The notes: generated by a model not told the origin, from the sequence alone. A stretch of 64,000 nt of DNA from Ursus arctos (GCF_023065955.2 NW_026623089.1:30534767-30598766), one strand, 5' to 3'. Shown: positions 37,301 through 44,674, numbered from the stretch's first letter. Numbers and translations: made by a program.

Positions 37301-40300
37301 AGGGGTGGCGAAGGCAGAGCCCATGACCACAGGGTGCTCACAGCGGGCACCTCATATGCACGGCTGCCCATGTGGGAAATGCTTTCGGCGGCTTTTCTGG
37401 GTGTCAGAACAGCCTTGAATCTTGGTGAGGGTGAATTTAGTGCTCTCCCGCCAACGCTGCCCTCTGCTGGAGAAGGTTCGCAATGGCAACGTACATCTCC
37501 GGCGTTGGCGGAGGAATGGCGCCCCGCATCCTCCCCGCCGGAGGAATGGGGGTGGGAATGAGCAGCCTGCACAACTGGAAGCCGCGCTTTCTGTCCAGAG
37601 GCCTCAAGATTTGAGTAGTTGCGGACCGTCTTCCCCTTCTTTACAGTGCTAAGGAACTAAAGCAGCTGATCACAGGGGCCAGAGTTAGGCCAGATCTCAA
37701 ATTTATAGACGTTCGTACTTGCGTGTGCTAGTTTTTAAAAAAACTTCCTTGGGAAGTGCATGGTGGGGATCTTGGTCACGCTATTTTTGCTACCAGAAAA
37801 TGTGAGTTGAATACTTCCCAAGAAAATGGTGTTTCACTGTGTGGGGGCAGCTACAGGGTGTCCCATGGGTGTTCCTCCCATTGCATCATCCACCCTGATG
37901 CTGCTGGGCTCCCCTCCTGCTCCTGCCCACTGTCTATACCACCGTCAAACCCAGCTCCCCTTCTATAAGGTGTGAAGAGCTTTGCCTGTTTCTACTGTTT
38001 ATCATTCCTGTGAAAGCCTGCACTGCTAATGATCTCCACTTCCATCCCTATCTTGTCTCTCCAGCAACTCTCTTATGAACTCAGACCCCCCTTGCCCCCC
38101 ACTAATGTCCTTTCTTCCTGCTCTGTCATTTGGTCCAAGCCTTCATTTAACACTGTCCCCTCGCACCTTGTCCCATCTCCGTGGCAGCCGTGGGCAGGCC
38201 ACCAGTCATTCAGCTGCCCAGTCCCTAAGAATACATTTGGGGTTGTGAAGCTTGGTGCATGGCCTGGAATGGAGGGGCTCCGCTGGCCAGCTTTGGGGGG
38301 ACAGGGAGGAGGTGGGCAGTATAGCCTGGTGTTGGTTAGGAGTGTGGGCTGGAGTCAGGCTGGCTGGGGCTCAAATCCAGCTCTAGCCTCCTCTAGCTTG
38401 GAGGAGTGAGCTTAGGCAAGACATTTCTATAAGACTCAGTTTCCCCTTCTGCACATTGGGTCTAATACTAGCTCTTCCCCCACAGCATCATCAGAATTAA
38501 GTGAGAAAATGTTCATGAACATTTGGCACAGGACTCTGCATGGGAAAAAACTCTCCTCAAATGTCAGCCACCATGAGGATATAGACGAGGAACAGCGTGC
38601 CCTTCATACAGCCTCATCCTATCATTTGTGCTCAAGGATCGCACAGCACAGAGGTTGAGGGCGGGGGCTCTGCAGCCAGACCTCCTGGTCATGGCCCAGC
38701 TCTACCAGTGGGCCAGTCACTTGATTGGGCAAGTCACCTGATTGCTCTGCACCTCAGTTTCCTCATCTGTATAGTGGGGATGGTAGCAGTAGACACAGCA
38801 CAGGGGCCTGAGGATTCTGTGAGGTTATATTTGTAAAGCACTTGAGACAGCTCCTGACCCGGAGTGAGTGTTTGCTCTTTGCTGCTGTCATCATTAAGTG
38901 AGAAGGAACCTTGTGACGGGATAGGGGAGCAGAGATGACCACAAGCATCTCAGCTCTGGGAACCCGGCCGTCTCACCTGCAAAGTGCTCATAGCAGCAGT
39001 CGCTCATGTGACTACCTCGTAGGGTTGTTTGGGGACCAAGAGAGAGTGTCCTGTGTGCCCCGTTCTCTCCCAGCCCCCGGAGAGGCGGCCCTCGCCCCGA
39101 CTGAGCACCAGGCCCCTGCCTCACTTTCGGCTCTTCTGTCCCCAGACGTTTAATGAGTTTGAGATCGAGCAGCACCAAGAATGTGCCTATGACCACCTGG
39201 AGCTGTACGACGGGCCCGACAGCCTGGCCCCCAGCCTCGGCCGCTTCTGCGGCAGCAAGAAACCGGACCCCGTGGTGGCTTCAGGCAGCAGCCTGTTTCT
39301 CAGGTTTTATTCGGATGCGTCTGTGCAGAGGAGAGGCTTCCAGGCGGTACACAGCACAGGTTCGGGAGCCGGGGTGCCCTGCGGCCCGCTGAGGCCCACG
39401 GGAGCTGGACGTAGATGGTGATGGACGCGGGAAAACAACCGCCACTCCTGCTGACACGGGGGGATGGGAGGTGGGCGATCAAATGTCCCTTTAAAAATGA
39501 AACGTGGGCAACCATAGGGGGAAGCGGTTTTCTTTGAATGTCCTTAACTGACGACATTTAAATGGGCCACACTTTGTTGGTGCCACACCTCTTTCTGCCC
39601 GCCCTTCCTTCCTCCCTTCCTTCCAGCCTCTTTCCAAAACTTGTTTGTAATCTTGCTGGTCCATGAAATCCCAAAGTCTGGGAACTGAGGGGTGGGGAGC
39701 AGCCCATTACCTCCTAAGGCCCAGTTCTGGAAAATGGAAAATGTTTCTATTACGCATTACTTTTCCTCCACTTGACATGTCACATCTCGGGGACTTGAAA
39801 TTTCCCAAAGACAGCTCAGACCTGGAGGAAATTCTCCAGAAGAGCACATGGGGTTAAGAGTTGGCAGTCAGGCAGCACTGGGGCCAGCTGGGCCTGACAG
39901 TGTCACTGGGCCACAGAGAAGCCACACCGCGGGGAGCTGGGCCCCTTGTGGGTGTGGAGCACATGGAGGACAGGCAGTGGAGGAACTTGCCTTCAGAATG
40001 TCTGGTGCTCTCTAATCTGTGATCACTCTCATTTCTCCATTTATATTATGTGGTCTCTAGTGGCCTAGACAAGATAGGGTGAGACCCAGGCCAACCGGAT
40101 TAGGGTCTCTAATCGCTCTCTGGGGTCCTAGTCACAAACTCAGAAGCCAGCGCTACAGAATACAAGCCCAAAGGATGAGGCCCAGGTCACTTGTGACACC
40201 CCCGGGAGCCTCAAAGTGAGACTACTCCGCACTGCCAGATGCAGAGCAAGTCCCTCTATAATCAGGTTTCTGGGTTTGAGGGATTACCAGTAGTTCTATG

Positions 40301-42623
40301 TGCTTTTGGTGCCCTCTGTTGGCAACAGTGACAAATTACAGTTAGTAGCTGGGGCTCGGGAGCTTCTCTGTGCTTCCAGCACTTCCAGGGAATTAGGTGG
40401 TAGAGATCCAGCCAGCCAGCTTTTTTCAGTAGCTTGCTCAGGAATTCCCCAGAGGCCTTATATGACCCAATCCAGGAACATAGGGCCTTAGGTGGGAAGG
40501 GCCAAAGGGGACCCCCCCGTAAGCCTTGAAACTCAGACCTATAGGCCTCTGTTTACTCCTCTGTAAAATGGGATGATGAAACCTGCCAGACTTTCCCACA
40601 GGCACGCACAAGGCCTCGTAGAGAAAGCTGGCAGGCATCAGGGTGTGAAGAGAGAAGGCCAGGGCTGGGAAGTGGGTGGAGGTGGCCCACGGGTCTCTGT
40701 GCCAAGGGGACGAGGCGGCTCTCTCTCTGCTCCAGAGTGCGGGGGCAGGCTGAAGGCTGAAGTGCAGACCAAAGAGCTGTATTCCCATGCCCAGTTTGGG
40801 GACAACAACTACCCGAGCCAGGCCCACTGTGACTGGGTGATCGTGGCAGAGGACGGCTATGGAGTCGAGTTGATCTTCCGGACCTTTGAGGTGGAGGAGG
40901 AGGCCGACTGTGGCTATGACTACATGGAGGCCTACGACGGCTACGACAGCACGGCGCCCAGGCTCGGCCGCTTCTGTGGCTCGGGGGTGAGTGCTTGAGG
41001 TGCCAGCCGGGTCAGGTGGAAGGCTGAAGACTCAGAGCGTGAGACACACCGTGCTGGGGCCCCCACTGCTGGAGCCCTGCTGCAGTGAACTGGGGAAGGG
41101 GAGAGGGGGCCGGAGAGGAGGCGGGGAGTAGCCTGGGAGCCGATCAGGAGGGCCCCCTTCTGATGCAGGCTGTGTAAGCGCGCCTTCCTTGAGGATTTTC
41201 CTCCCATGTTTGCAAAGGGTTCCCTGCCTCCCCCTCCATTTTTATTTGGCCTTGAGGCTTTAAAACTTGTTTTAAGTCATGCTTTTGTATATCCCATATA
41301 TTCACAATTCTCTCCCCGGGCGACTCCAAATGCCTACGGGAATGACGAATCTCACTGGAAACACAGACTTAGGCTCCAGGTCCTCAACATTTTTCTCATT
41401 GTCACCTCTCTCCTCAGCCACTTAGCCCGGGCAGGGCCGGCCTGTGTTGTTCACTGTTTTCCAGCACCTGATGTAGAAGCTGGTATACAGCTGGCACCCG
41501 GGGCAAGTGTGTGGACCGGCCAGCACAGGGTCCTGGTCACGCTCGGCCGCACCACGCTGGGCGCCGCTCCCACCGCACCCCTGTCCTGTCCTTGTCTCTG
41601 CCTCCGGGGCTATCGCACAAGCTTCTGTGCTGTCGGCTGAATTTATGTTAGCTCATTTTGGAGTCACTTGTGCTTCTCGTGCTGATCAGAACCTCAAAAT
41701 GGCATTTATATCAGTCTCTGAATAATTTCCCATCATCTTCCCTCCCGAAAAGAAAGGATGACAAAGTGTGACCTAACCAATGCCATGCCTTTGATAAAGT
41801 CTTTCAGAAAGTGGGGCCCACACGCAGAGGAAAACCTTGGAGAGTCCCGAGCAGTGAACTGTGTGGGAAGCCCAGTTGGGTCCCGCTGTGCCCTGGCAGA
41901 CAGCAGCCTCGGAGCCTGGCTCCCCTTCATTGAGCCCTTGGCGAAACCTCTGTGACAAATGTAGAGGCTCTGTGCCATGTTTCGCCTTGGACAGGACATA
42001 GGCCTCAGGCTGGGCCTCGGGGTTTGGTCCGCTGGGAGATCGATCCCAATGGTGACTTCACAGTCAGAAAGACCTGAGCTTGGGTCCTGCCTGGCTGTGT
42101 GAACTTGAGTTTCGGTTTCCTTTCATGTAGAATGGGGACAGCACCCCCCTTGTCAAGTTTACCTGAGGTGAGGTCTGAAAGCACTCGGAGTGGTCCCCAG
42201 CCCATCTGTGCCCTTCGAAATCCATAGATTCCATGTGAGCTGCACGTCTGGGACTGTCTTTGAAAATGTAGGGCCTGGGGAGCTTTTCTCTGGAGCAGAA
42301 CTGGCAATGTTTTCCTTTGAAAAGGAGCTGTGTCACTGCCCTACAGAGTCTCTGGTGCTAGGGACGCCCCGTGGCGGCACTGGCCTGCCTATGTCCTCAT
42401 GTAACCTCTGTCTCATCCTCTGTGTTTAAAACTCCAGCCACAGCCAACTCACCTGACCCCCCCTGGTTTTCTTTTGCCCTTTCCTCAGCCATTGGAAGAG
42501 ATCTACTCTGCAGGAGATTCTCTGATGATTCAGTTCCACACGGACGACACCATCAACAAGAAGGGCTTTCACGCCCGGTACACCAGCACCAAGTTCCAGG
42601 ATGCCCTGCACATGAAGAAATAA
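5674..42623 (+). CDS. TLL2: TLL2, tolloid-like protein 2 (3' two-thirds of the gene, 14 coding exons)
   Basis: Secreted zinc metalloprotease of the BMP1/tolloid group of astacins. Family members cleave procollagens, chordin-like antagonists and latent TGF-beta-type precursors outside the cell. The window shows the end of the astacin domain and then CUB1, CUB2, EGF1, CUB3, EGF2, CUB4 and CUB5. Spliced length is 2,125 bases: one base completing a codon, 707 residues and a TAA stop, ending in -DALHMKK. This equals the distance from residue 309 to the end of the 1015-residue human protein, so nothing is missing downstream. The signal peptide, propeptide and the zinc-binding HExxHxxGxxH site lie left of the window. 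If the 21-exon human structure holds, these are exons 8-21. TLL2 rather than BMP1 or TLL1 is supported by sequence details (for example [16 protein letters not shown]) and by OPALIN and DNTT next door. Confidence 0.96.
5799..8125 (+). other. TLL2 intron
   Basis: 2.3 kb with no coding evidence. A MIR lies at about 7,718-7,890. The rest (5,800-7,700) shows no recognisable young repeat. Confidence 0.7.
7718..7890 (+). repeat. MIR SINE relic
   Basis: MIR core features: 'gtgtgccaagcactgagctg', then 'cattttacagacaagagaac', then 'aggcccagcaaggctg'. Limits are approximate. Confidence 0.65.
8126..8241 (+). CDS. TLL2: TLL2 coding exon: first third of CUB1
   Basis: Encodes (A)[20 protein letters not shown] … SVTPGEK. 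It holds the first CUB cysteine and the NFS glycosylation sequon, then the HCVWRI strand with the second cysteine. The acceptor is 'ttgtgcag' and the donor 'aag|gtaggt'. It starts in phase 1 and ends in phase 0; 116 bp. Confidence 0.96.
9124..9162 (+). repeat. (TG)n dinucleotide microsatellite
   Basis: About 19 TG units with one GC interruption near the left end. Likely length-polymorphic. Confidence 0.95.
9295..9420 (+). repeat. L2 LINE 3'-end relic
   Basis: Contains 'gttgaggacagggactgtt', 'catggcacatagtcac' and 'tttgttgaatgggcatgtga', the L2 tail order. Confidence 0.65.
9540..9725 (+). repeat. MIR SINE relic
   Basis: 'tctcttttaatcctcagaac', 'aggtaaggaaatggac' and 'gggatctgaacccaggtg' follow the MIR order. 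Confidence 0.65.
10490..10605 (+). repeat. MER5-like DNA transposon end
   Basis: Ends with 'gcagggttgagaaccacggg', the typical MER5 terminal segment. The left part is diverged. Confidence 0.4.
10860..11110 (+). repeat. MIR SINE relic
   Basis: 'atttattgagtgcctattat', 'cagagaaggaaactaaacat' and 'agatctgcctgactctaaaa' follow the MIR order over about 250 bp, near full length. Confidence 0.7.
12330..12740 (+). repeat. L2 LINE fragment
   Basis: About 400 bp of L2 3' sequence: 'cttctgagaagccttcctca', then 'ctccctaaaggcaagaacct', 'gggcacatagtaggtggtca' and a run of 'gaatgaat' repeats at the tail. Confidence 0.7.
13244..13346 (+). CDS. TLL2: TLL2 coding exon: middle third of CUB1
   Basis: Encodes [13 protein letters not shown] … RKAPLLG. 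It carries an NFT glycosylation sequon and the [11 protein letters not shown] block, which holds the third CUB cysteine and the acidic/Tyr residues that bind calcium in CUB domains of this family. The acceptor is 'tctttacag' and the donor 'ttgg|gtgagt'. It starts in phase 0 and ends in phase 1; 103 bp. Confidence 0.96.
13525..13835 (+). repeat. Ancient LINE-1 (L1M-type) 3' UTR relic
   Basis: Matches the familiar L1M order: 'cctagtaattctgcttcttg', 'gtatcctaaggaaccaatta', 'gatgttcactggagca', 'aatgttcaacagtagggg', 'ccactaaaaataaagttgga'. Heavily diverged. Confidence 0.65.
14134..14317 (+). mobile_element. Can-SINE, forward
   Basis: Head 'ggggcacctgggcggctcag', then 'ggctcaggtcatgatctcag', 'gatcgagccctatgtcaggc' and a (CT)n tail. 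It is flanked by imperfect T/A-rich direct repeats ('taaaaaatttattct' on the left, a similar sequence near 14,312 on the right). It belongs to the older 'gatcgagccc' subfamily. Confidence 0.88.
16314..16350 (+). repeat. (TG)n dinucleotide microsatellite
   Basis: About 18 uninterrupted TG units, likely polymorphic. A T9G10 homopolymer pair sits about 30 bp upstream at 16,271-16,289. Confidence 0.95.
18560..18745 (+). repeat. Old LINE-1-like interspersed repeat
   Basis: 'ttgagatataattcacatat', 'gtatgttcacggagttgtgc' and 'aatcaattttagagcatctt' form a widespread mammalian repeat order that I associate with old L1 elements. Family assignment is uncertain. Confidence 0.5.
19586..20685 (-). mobile_element. 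5'-truncated LINE-1 with 13-bp target-site duplication
   Basis: A 1.1-kb carnivore L1 3' end in reverse orientation: a T-rich tract (reversed A-tail) at 19,590-19,615, then the complement of the L1 3' UTR and the end of ORF2 ('taactggtgtgaggtggtat' is a hallmark). Direct repeats 'ctcccagatcctt' flank it exactly at 19,573-19,585 and 20,686-20,698. It is truncated by about 5 kb and cannot move by itself. Confidence 0.9.
21408..21524 (+). CDS. TLL2: TLL2 coding exon: last third of CUB1
   Basis: Encodes (G)[18 protein letters not shown] … GFFAVYE(A). It contains the fourth CUB cysteine in RFCG and the WVEFRSSSS strand. The acceptor is 'cttcccag' and the donor 'gaag|gtttgt', which is weak. Phase 1 at both ends; 117 bp. 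An AGC-repeated Ser run (SSSS) is encoded at about 21,478-21,489. Confidence 0.95.
21525..22543 (+). other. TLL2 intron
   Basis: 1.0 kb. A purine/pyrimidine-alternating GT/CA stretch (about 22,105-22,156) and a MER5-type DNA transposon relic (22,165-22,345) lie here. The intron ends with the less usual acceptor triplet AAG. Confidence 0.75.
22165..22345 (+). repeat. MER5A-like hAT DNA transposon relic
   Basis: 'ctttagaatcacttggggaa', then 'catctcaaaacattccccag' and 'gtggagaaccactgcc' at the right end follow the MER5A order, including the near-palindromic layout of its two ends. Confidence 0.7.
22544..22689 (+). CDS. TLL2: TLL2 coding exon: first half of CUB2
   Basis: Encodes (A)[20 protein letters not shown] … LTFQAFE, the opening strands of CUB2 with its first two cysteines (TCGG and ECVWRI). 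The SPNYP turn is typical of CUB domains. The acceptor is 'tttctaaag' and the donor 'gag|gtgagt', a strong site. Phase 1 to phase 0; 146 bp. Confidence 0.96.
22690..23168 (+). other. TLL2 intron (479 bp)
   Basis: Short intron between the two CUB2 exons. No repeat recognised. It ends in a T-rich tract and 'ctctttag'. Confidence 0.85.
23169..23364 (+). CDS. TLL2: TLL2 coding exon: second half of CUB2
   Basis: Encodes [17 protein letters not shown] … GFAANFFK(E). The block [12 protein letters not shown] carries the third cysteine and the calcium-site Tyr and Asp residues; GHFCGYEKP carries the fourth cysteine. The acceptor is 'ctctttag' and the donor 'aagg|gtatga'. Phase 0 to phase 1; 196 bp. 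With the preceding exon it makes a 342-bp CUB cassette. Confidence 0.96.
23655..23870 (+). repeat. MIR SINE relic
   Basis: 'aattgagcacctactgtgtg', 'caggaactgtgcaagg' and a diverged middle, then 'gcagtctgactcctaaaccc'. Confidence 0.65.
24870..25025 (+). repeat. MIR SINE relic
   Basis: 'ggtggccttaagcaagtgac', 'cctctctgaaccccaaatgg' and 'ggagaaaatgaaacggtgtg' follow the MIR order. Confidence 0.55.
25109..25560 (+). repeat. Old mammalian interspersed repeat (family not named)
   Basis: Opens with 'tatcagtttcttggggctgc' and 'aaattaccacaaacgtggag', then 'ccagttctggaggtcagaa', and closes with 'atcgcatttgcaaagtcc' and 'ttcgcaggttccaaggacca'. I recognise this as a repeated mammalian sequence but cannot assign a family safely. 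A shorter copy lies at 32,775-32,905. Confidence 0.55.
26510..26640 (+). repeat. MIR SINE relic
   Basis: 'ctcctcagaacagccccgtg', 'cattagtattacccgtccc' and 'cagttgaggaaatggaagct' follow the MIR order. Confidence 0.55.
27070..27420 (+). repeat. Nonautonomous DNA transposon-like repeat (MER type)
   Basis: Left end 'gagcagtgctgtccgacaga' and right end 'ccacgttggtcagtgcagac' form imperfect inverted ends. Inside are 'cacctatgtaattttaaact' and 'cagactagctacatttcaag', a widespread mammalian order. The exact family is uncertain. Confidence 0.55.
28905..29105 (+). repeat. MIR SINE relic
   Basis: 'cacacatcatttcaaccccc', 'gattctcattttaaagcagg' and 'aaggctcagaaaggttaaat' follow the MIR order. Confidence 0.55.
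30788..30913 (+). CDS. TLL2: TLL2 coding exon: EGF-like domain 1 (calcium-binding type)
   Basis: Encodes (E)[20 protein letters not shown] … DKKTCG(V), a complete calcium-binding EGF module with six cysteines: DECxW, GGCxx[14 protein letters not shown] and a final TC. The DxDE-type start VDEC and the CxNxxxxFxCxC pattern are the calcium-binding and Asn beta-hydroxylation signatures. The acceptor is 'tccaacag' and the donor 'ggag|gttggt', which is weak. Phase 1 at both ends; exactly 126 bp. Confidence 0.96.
30914..31643 (+). other. TLL2 intron (730 bp)
   Basis: No repeat recognised. A T9 run lies at about 31,537. The intron ends in 'tctcccgtgcag'. Confidence 0.85.
31644..31804 (+). CDS. TLL2: TLL2 coding exon: first half of CUB3
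   Basis: Encodes (V)[20 protein letters not shown] … [10 protein letters not shown]. It holds cysteines 1 and 2 of CUB3, an NGT glycosylation sequon and the SPGWP turn. This sequence matches TLL2 better than BMP1, which I recall as ACGGFLTKLNGSI. The donor 'gat|gtacgc' is weak. Phase 1 to phase 0; 161 bp. The reading frame stays open well into both flanking introns (see findings). Confidence 0.96.
31805..32427 (+). other. TLL2 intron (623 bp)
   Basis: GC-rich intron between the CUB3 exons with no repeat recognised. It ends in 'actcccttgcag'. Confidence 0.85.
32428..32608 (+). CDS. TLL2: TLL2 coding exon: second half of CUB3
   Basis: Encodes [20 protein letters not shown] … RAHFFS(D). [11 protein letters not shown] carries the third cysteine and the calcium-site residues; KFCGSEMPE carries the fourth. 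The acceptor is 'ccttgcag' and the donor 'tcag|gtgtgc'. Phase 0 to phase 1; 181 bp, giving a 342-bp cassette with the previous exon. Confidence 0.96.
32775..32905 (+). repeat. Old interspersed repeat, same family as 25,109-25,560
   Basis: 'acagggctgccataacaccc', 'tggcttgaaacaacagaaat' and 'cgtggaggccggaaatctgc' align with the start of the 25.1-kb copy. Confidence 0.55.
33200..33420 (+). repeat. MIR SINE relic
   Basis: 'gctggacactgctctaagtg', 'ccactttacaggtgaggcag' and 'gcccaagggcacaacagctg' give a clear MIR order, near full length. Confidence 0.75.
33470..33690 (+). repeat. MIR SINE relic
   Basis: 'gtgtcctcagcctcagtttc', 'cttacctgtaaaatgggggc' and 'gtcaggaagtgcccatcac' give the MIR order in the opposite sense to the copy at 33,200. 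Confidence 0.65.
33975..34100 (+). CDS. TLL2: TLL2 coding exon: EGF-like domain 2 (calcium-binding type)
   Basis: Encodes (D)[20 protein letters not shown] … NGHDCKE(A), a six-cysteine calcium-binding EGF module with the DKDEC start and the CxNxxxxYxCxC hydroxylation pattern. The acceptor is 'tctccgcag' and the donor 'gaag|gtgagg'. Phase 1 at both ends; 126 bp, the same length as the EGF1 exon. Oddity: CVNTSGSY replaces the CVNTFGSY I recall for human TLL2, which creates an N-T-S sequon on the conserved Asn. Confidence 0.96.
34300..34530 (-). repeat. MIR SINE relic
   Basis: 'ttaccggctgtgtgaccttg', 'ggcaagttacttcacctctc' and 'tgagcttccttttctcttct' are the MIR core. Same sense as the copy at 33,470. 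Confidence 0.7.
35665..35860 (+). repeat. MIR SINE relic
   Basis: 'tgtattatctcatttagtcc', 'cttacagataaggacaccaa' and 'cacggcttgcaggcagtgag' follow the MIR order. Confidence 0.7.
36131..36258 (+). CDS. TLL2: TLL2 coding exon: first part of CUB4
   Basis: Encodes (A)[20 protein letters not shown] … TAGHRVKL, with cysteines 1 and 2 of CUB4, the SPNWP turn and an NIS glycosylation sequon. The acceptor is 'ccctccag' and the donor 'ctc|gtgagt'. Phase 1 to phase 0; 128 bp. Confidence 0.96.
36300..36490 (-). repeat. MIR SINE relic
   Basis: 'ccagtctctgctctgccact', then 'attatatggaaaatgaggat' and 'gcgcagaattcagaggtggg' follow the MIR order. Confidence 0.5.
38335..38570 (-). repeat. MIR SINE relic
   Basis: 'tgggctggagtcaggctggc', 'actcagtttccccttctgca' and 'gaattaagtgagaaaatgtt' are a clear MIR order. 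Confidence 0.7.
38635..38880 (-). repeat. MIR SINE relic, near full length
   Basis: 'cacagaggttgagggcgggg', 'cacctcagtttcctcatctg' and 'ttgtaaagcacttgagacag' give the full MIR order. It lies 65 bp from the previous MIR in the same orientation. Confidence 0.75.
39146..39359 (+). CDS. TLL2: TLL2 coding exon: rest of CUB4
   Basis: Encodes [20 protein letters not shown] … GFQAVHST(E). [14 protein letters not shown] carries cysteine 3 and the calcium-site residues; RFCGSKKPD carries cysteine 4. The acceptor is 'tgtccccag' and the donor 'acag|gttcgg', one of the weakest in the gene. Phase 0 to phase 1; 214 bp, giving a third 342-bp CUB cassette with the previous exon. Confidence 0.96.
39360..40735 (+). 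other. TLL2 intron (1.4 kb)
   Basis: No repeat I can name. The sequence looks unique. It ends in 'ctctctgctccag'. Confidence 0.8.
40736..40986 (+). CDS. TLL2: TLL2 coding exon: most of CUB5
   Basis: Encodes (E)[20 protein letters not shown] … [11 protein letters not shown], carrying all four CUB5 cysteines ([28 protein letters not shown]). The acidic [11 protein letters not shown] stretch with the following Asp residues forms the calcium site. The acceptor is 'ctgctccag' and the donor 'ggg|gtgagt'. Phase 1 to phase 0; 251 bp, the longest exon in the window. Confidence 0.97.
40987..42488 (+). other. TLL2 last intron (1.5 kb)
   Basis: A MIR relic lies at about 42,050-42,190. The rest is unrecognised. 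It ends in 'ctttcctcag'. Confidence 0.75.
42050..42190 (-). repeat. MIR SINE relic
   Basis: 'tgacttcacagtcagaaaga', 'gctgtgtgaacttgagtttc' and 'gtagaatggggacagcaccc' follow the MIR order. Confidence 0.6.
42489..42623 (+). CDS. TLL2: TLL2 terminal coding exon: end of CUB5 and C-terminal tail
   Basis: Encodes [20 protein letters not shown] … [11 protein letters not shown] and the TAA stop at 42,621-42,623. It finishes the last CUB strands ([11 protein letters not shown]) and the short basic tail typical of long tolloid isoforms. The acceptor is 'ctttcctcag'; the exon starts in phase 0. Confidence 0.97.
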   Translation, partial: PLEEIYSAGDSLMIQFHTDDTINKKGFHARYTSTKFQDALHMKK

Positions 42624-44674
42624 CATCGATGTTCGTGAAAGACAGGCACTGAGAATGTGTTCTTTAACAATAGCACCTTGTGAATCTGCCCTAAACCAGT
42701 GTAGAGGTTTTTTTTTTTCTCAAACAAAAACTCAAAATCTAGTCTTGGAGGTATGTATCTGGTGAAGTTCCGCCAAAAAGGAGGAGGGAAGATGTTTCTT
42801 TGATTCTGGCTACAATGTTATCCACCATGGACTTTGAGAGAAGATGAAGGTTTTGAAGTCACTTACCACTCAAGCTATGGCTGGTCACACTGATTCTCCT
42901 TGTCTGCTGCTCCCATGGGGCAAAAAGCCAGCCCTTGGGTTGGTCACTCCTCTGTTTCTGGACGTGCTTTGGTAGGTGCCTGGCAATGTGATCGTGTCCT
43001 GGAGACTCAGGCTGTCTTCTGTCCACATTGAGCCATGAGGATAAATTCTTGGCCATGGCTGATTCGTTACTCATAGCTTTGGCTGGAGACTTCTGCTTTC
43101 TGTCTGCCAGGGACATGTCAACCAAGAAACCTGAGAACACGGATGTCAGGCCTGAAGAGGAACCCGCAGGAAGCAGTGTGCACAGGGAGCCGGAGTGAGC
43201 GTCATTGTCACCACACTAGCAGACATCAAGCCTTCCCTCTGTGTCATTGGTCTCCTTGCCACTTTGGGTATCCCCCATACCTACTTGCAAAGGAGGCTAG
43301 GGCATCCACTGTGAATTCCAGCAACACATCTGCTGATGAGAGTCCCCGGTGTGCCGAGAAGGAAACATCCTGGCTCCTCCTGATACTCCTTTCCTGGCTG
43401 ACTTGAGAAGACCCCACCCCCACCCCATGCTTGGGATTCCATGGGCTTAGAAGACCATTTCCTCTTCCAGCTTTGGAGGTATTTTCTGTGGTTGACCTTG
43501 ACTTCCAGACAACTGATTCAAACTGCATTTGCAACATGTGCAAAGACAGCCTCTGAGGGACCAGCTCAGGACCCTCGTGGGGCGAACCCTGTTGAAGACT
43601 GGTTAATTATAAGTCATGTAAGAATCATCATCAGTGGGATAAGTCAACCTGTGACTAACTTCCTGTCACCAATCAGGTTAAAGAGTGCATGGGTAACTTC
43701 ACTCAGGCTAACTGGTAGTCAATCACCTACCTGCCACGAGAATTCACCATGCTAGAGAAGTGTAGAGGATGTTGTTTACATAATTTTAGAACCTCTCGGT
43801 GTACTTTAAACAGTGAGGTAGTTTTGAATGGCATTTCATTAAGGCATCTATGGGCATTATGAGCTAAAAGCTGTGGTATGTTAGCTTTAAAAGAGTATTT
43901 ATGTTGGAATAATTTTAAATGATGTTTACATAAGTCCTGTTGGGTTGGTATTGAGCACAGGACAGCACACGAGAGTATTTTCCGTGTGAGACCCGAGATA
44001 GCTCCCAAGCACCAGAATTCCTTTGGGGTGAAGTGACATCATTTTAAACAAAGTATTTGTAAAAGCTTAAAAGTTATATTTTTTAAAGATCAGAATATGC
44101 CCCCAGAGGACTATGTCTAATTAAAATGATGGCTGGGGGTAAAACAAACGAAGGATAATACGAAGAAAGGTAGAAGAAGTGCATGGAAATATTTTTTCCT
44201 TAAAACAGAAAAAAATTCAAAGTATGATTATTAATAATAATATATGTCTGTATATATGTATGTATGTAAAGGACCAGCTGTCAGAGCCTTAACCGATGCA
44301 GTGTGACAGATGCCGACCCGCTGACTGTAGTAGCTTTACTGAGCAGGCCTCCTGGAGCAGCCCTGCATTTTATGTGTGTCGTTCGCCAAGCCCTCTCTTG
44401 GCCCTGGATGGAGATTCGGCCTGAGTTCTCCCATCGAGACAAATCCTAGGCCCTGCCCCGGGGGCCCTCGGACTCAGCAACGGGAGCCCCTTGGCTTGTG
44501 GTCCAACCTGCCTGCTAAGATGGATCCCAGCTCTCAGATTTTTGTATTTTCTGGGGTTTTACTTTGTCTCATCATATCTGTCAACACTGAAGCTGAAACC
44601 AGAATACATAAGGCTATTAGAGGTCTTTGTTCAACGACAGGAAAATTCTGTTGTTTCGACCCCTTAAAAGCCTG

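Larger units (their letters stand above)
36259..39145 (+). other. TLL2 intron (2.9 kb)
   Basis: MIRs at 36,300-36,490, 38,335-38,570 and 38,635-38,880; AT-rich old LINE-1-like sequence around 36,540-36,890; a GC-rich, CpG-bearing patch at 37,230-37,560 with a 10-bp inverted repeat. No exon seen. Confidence 0.7.
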
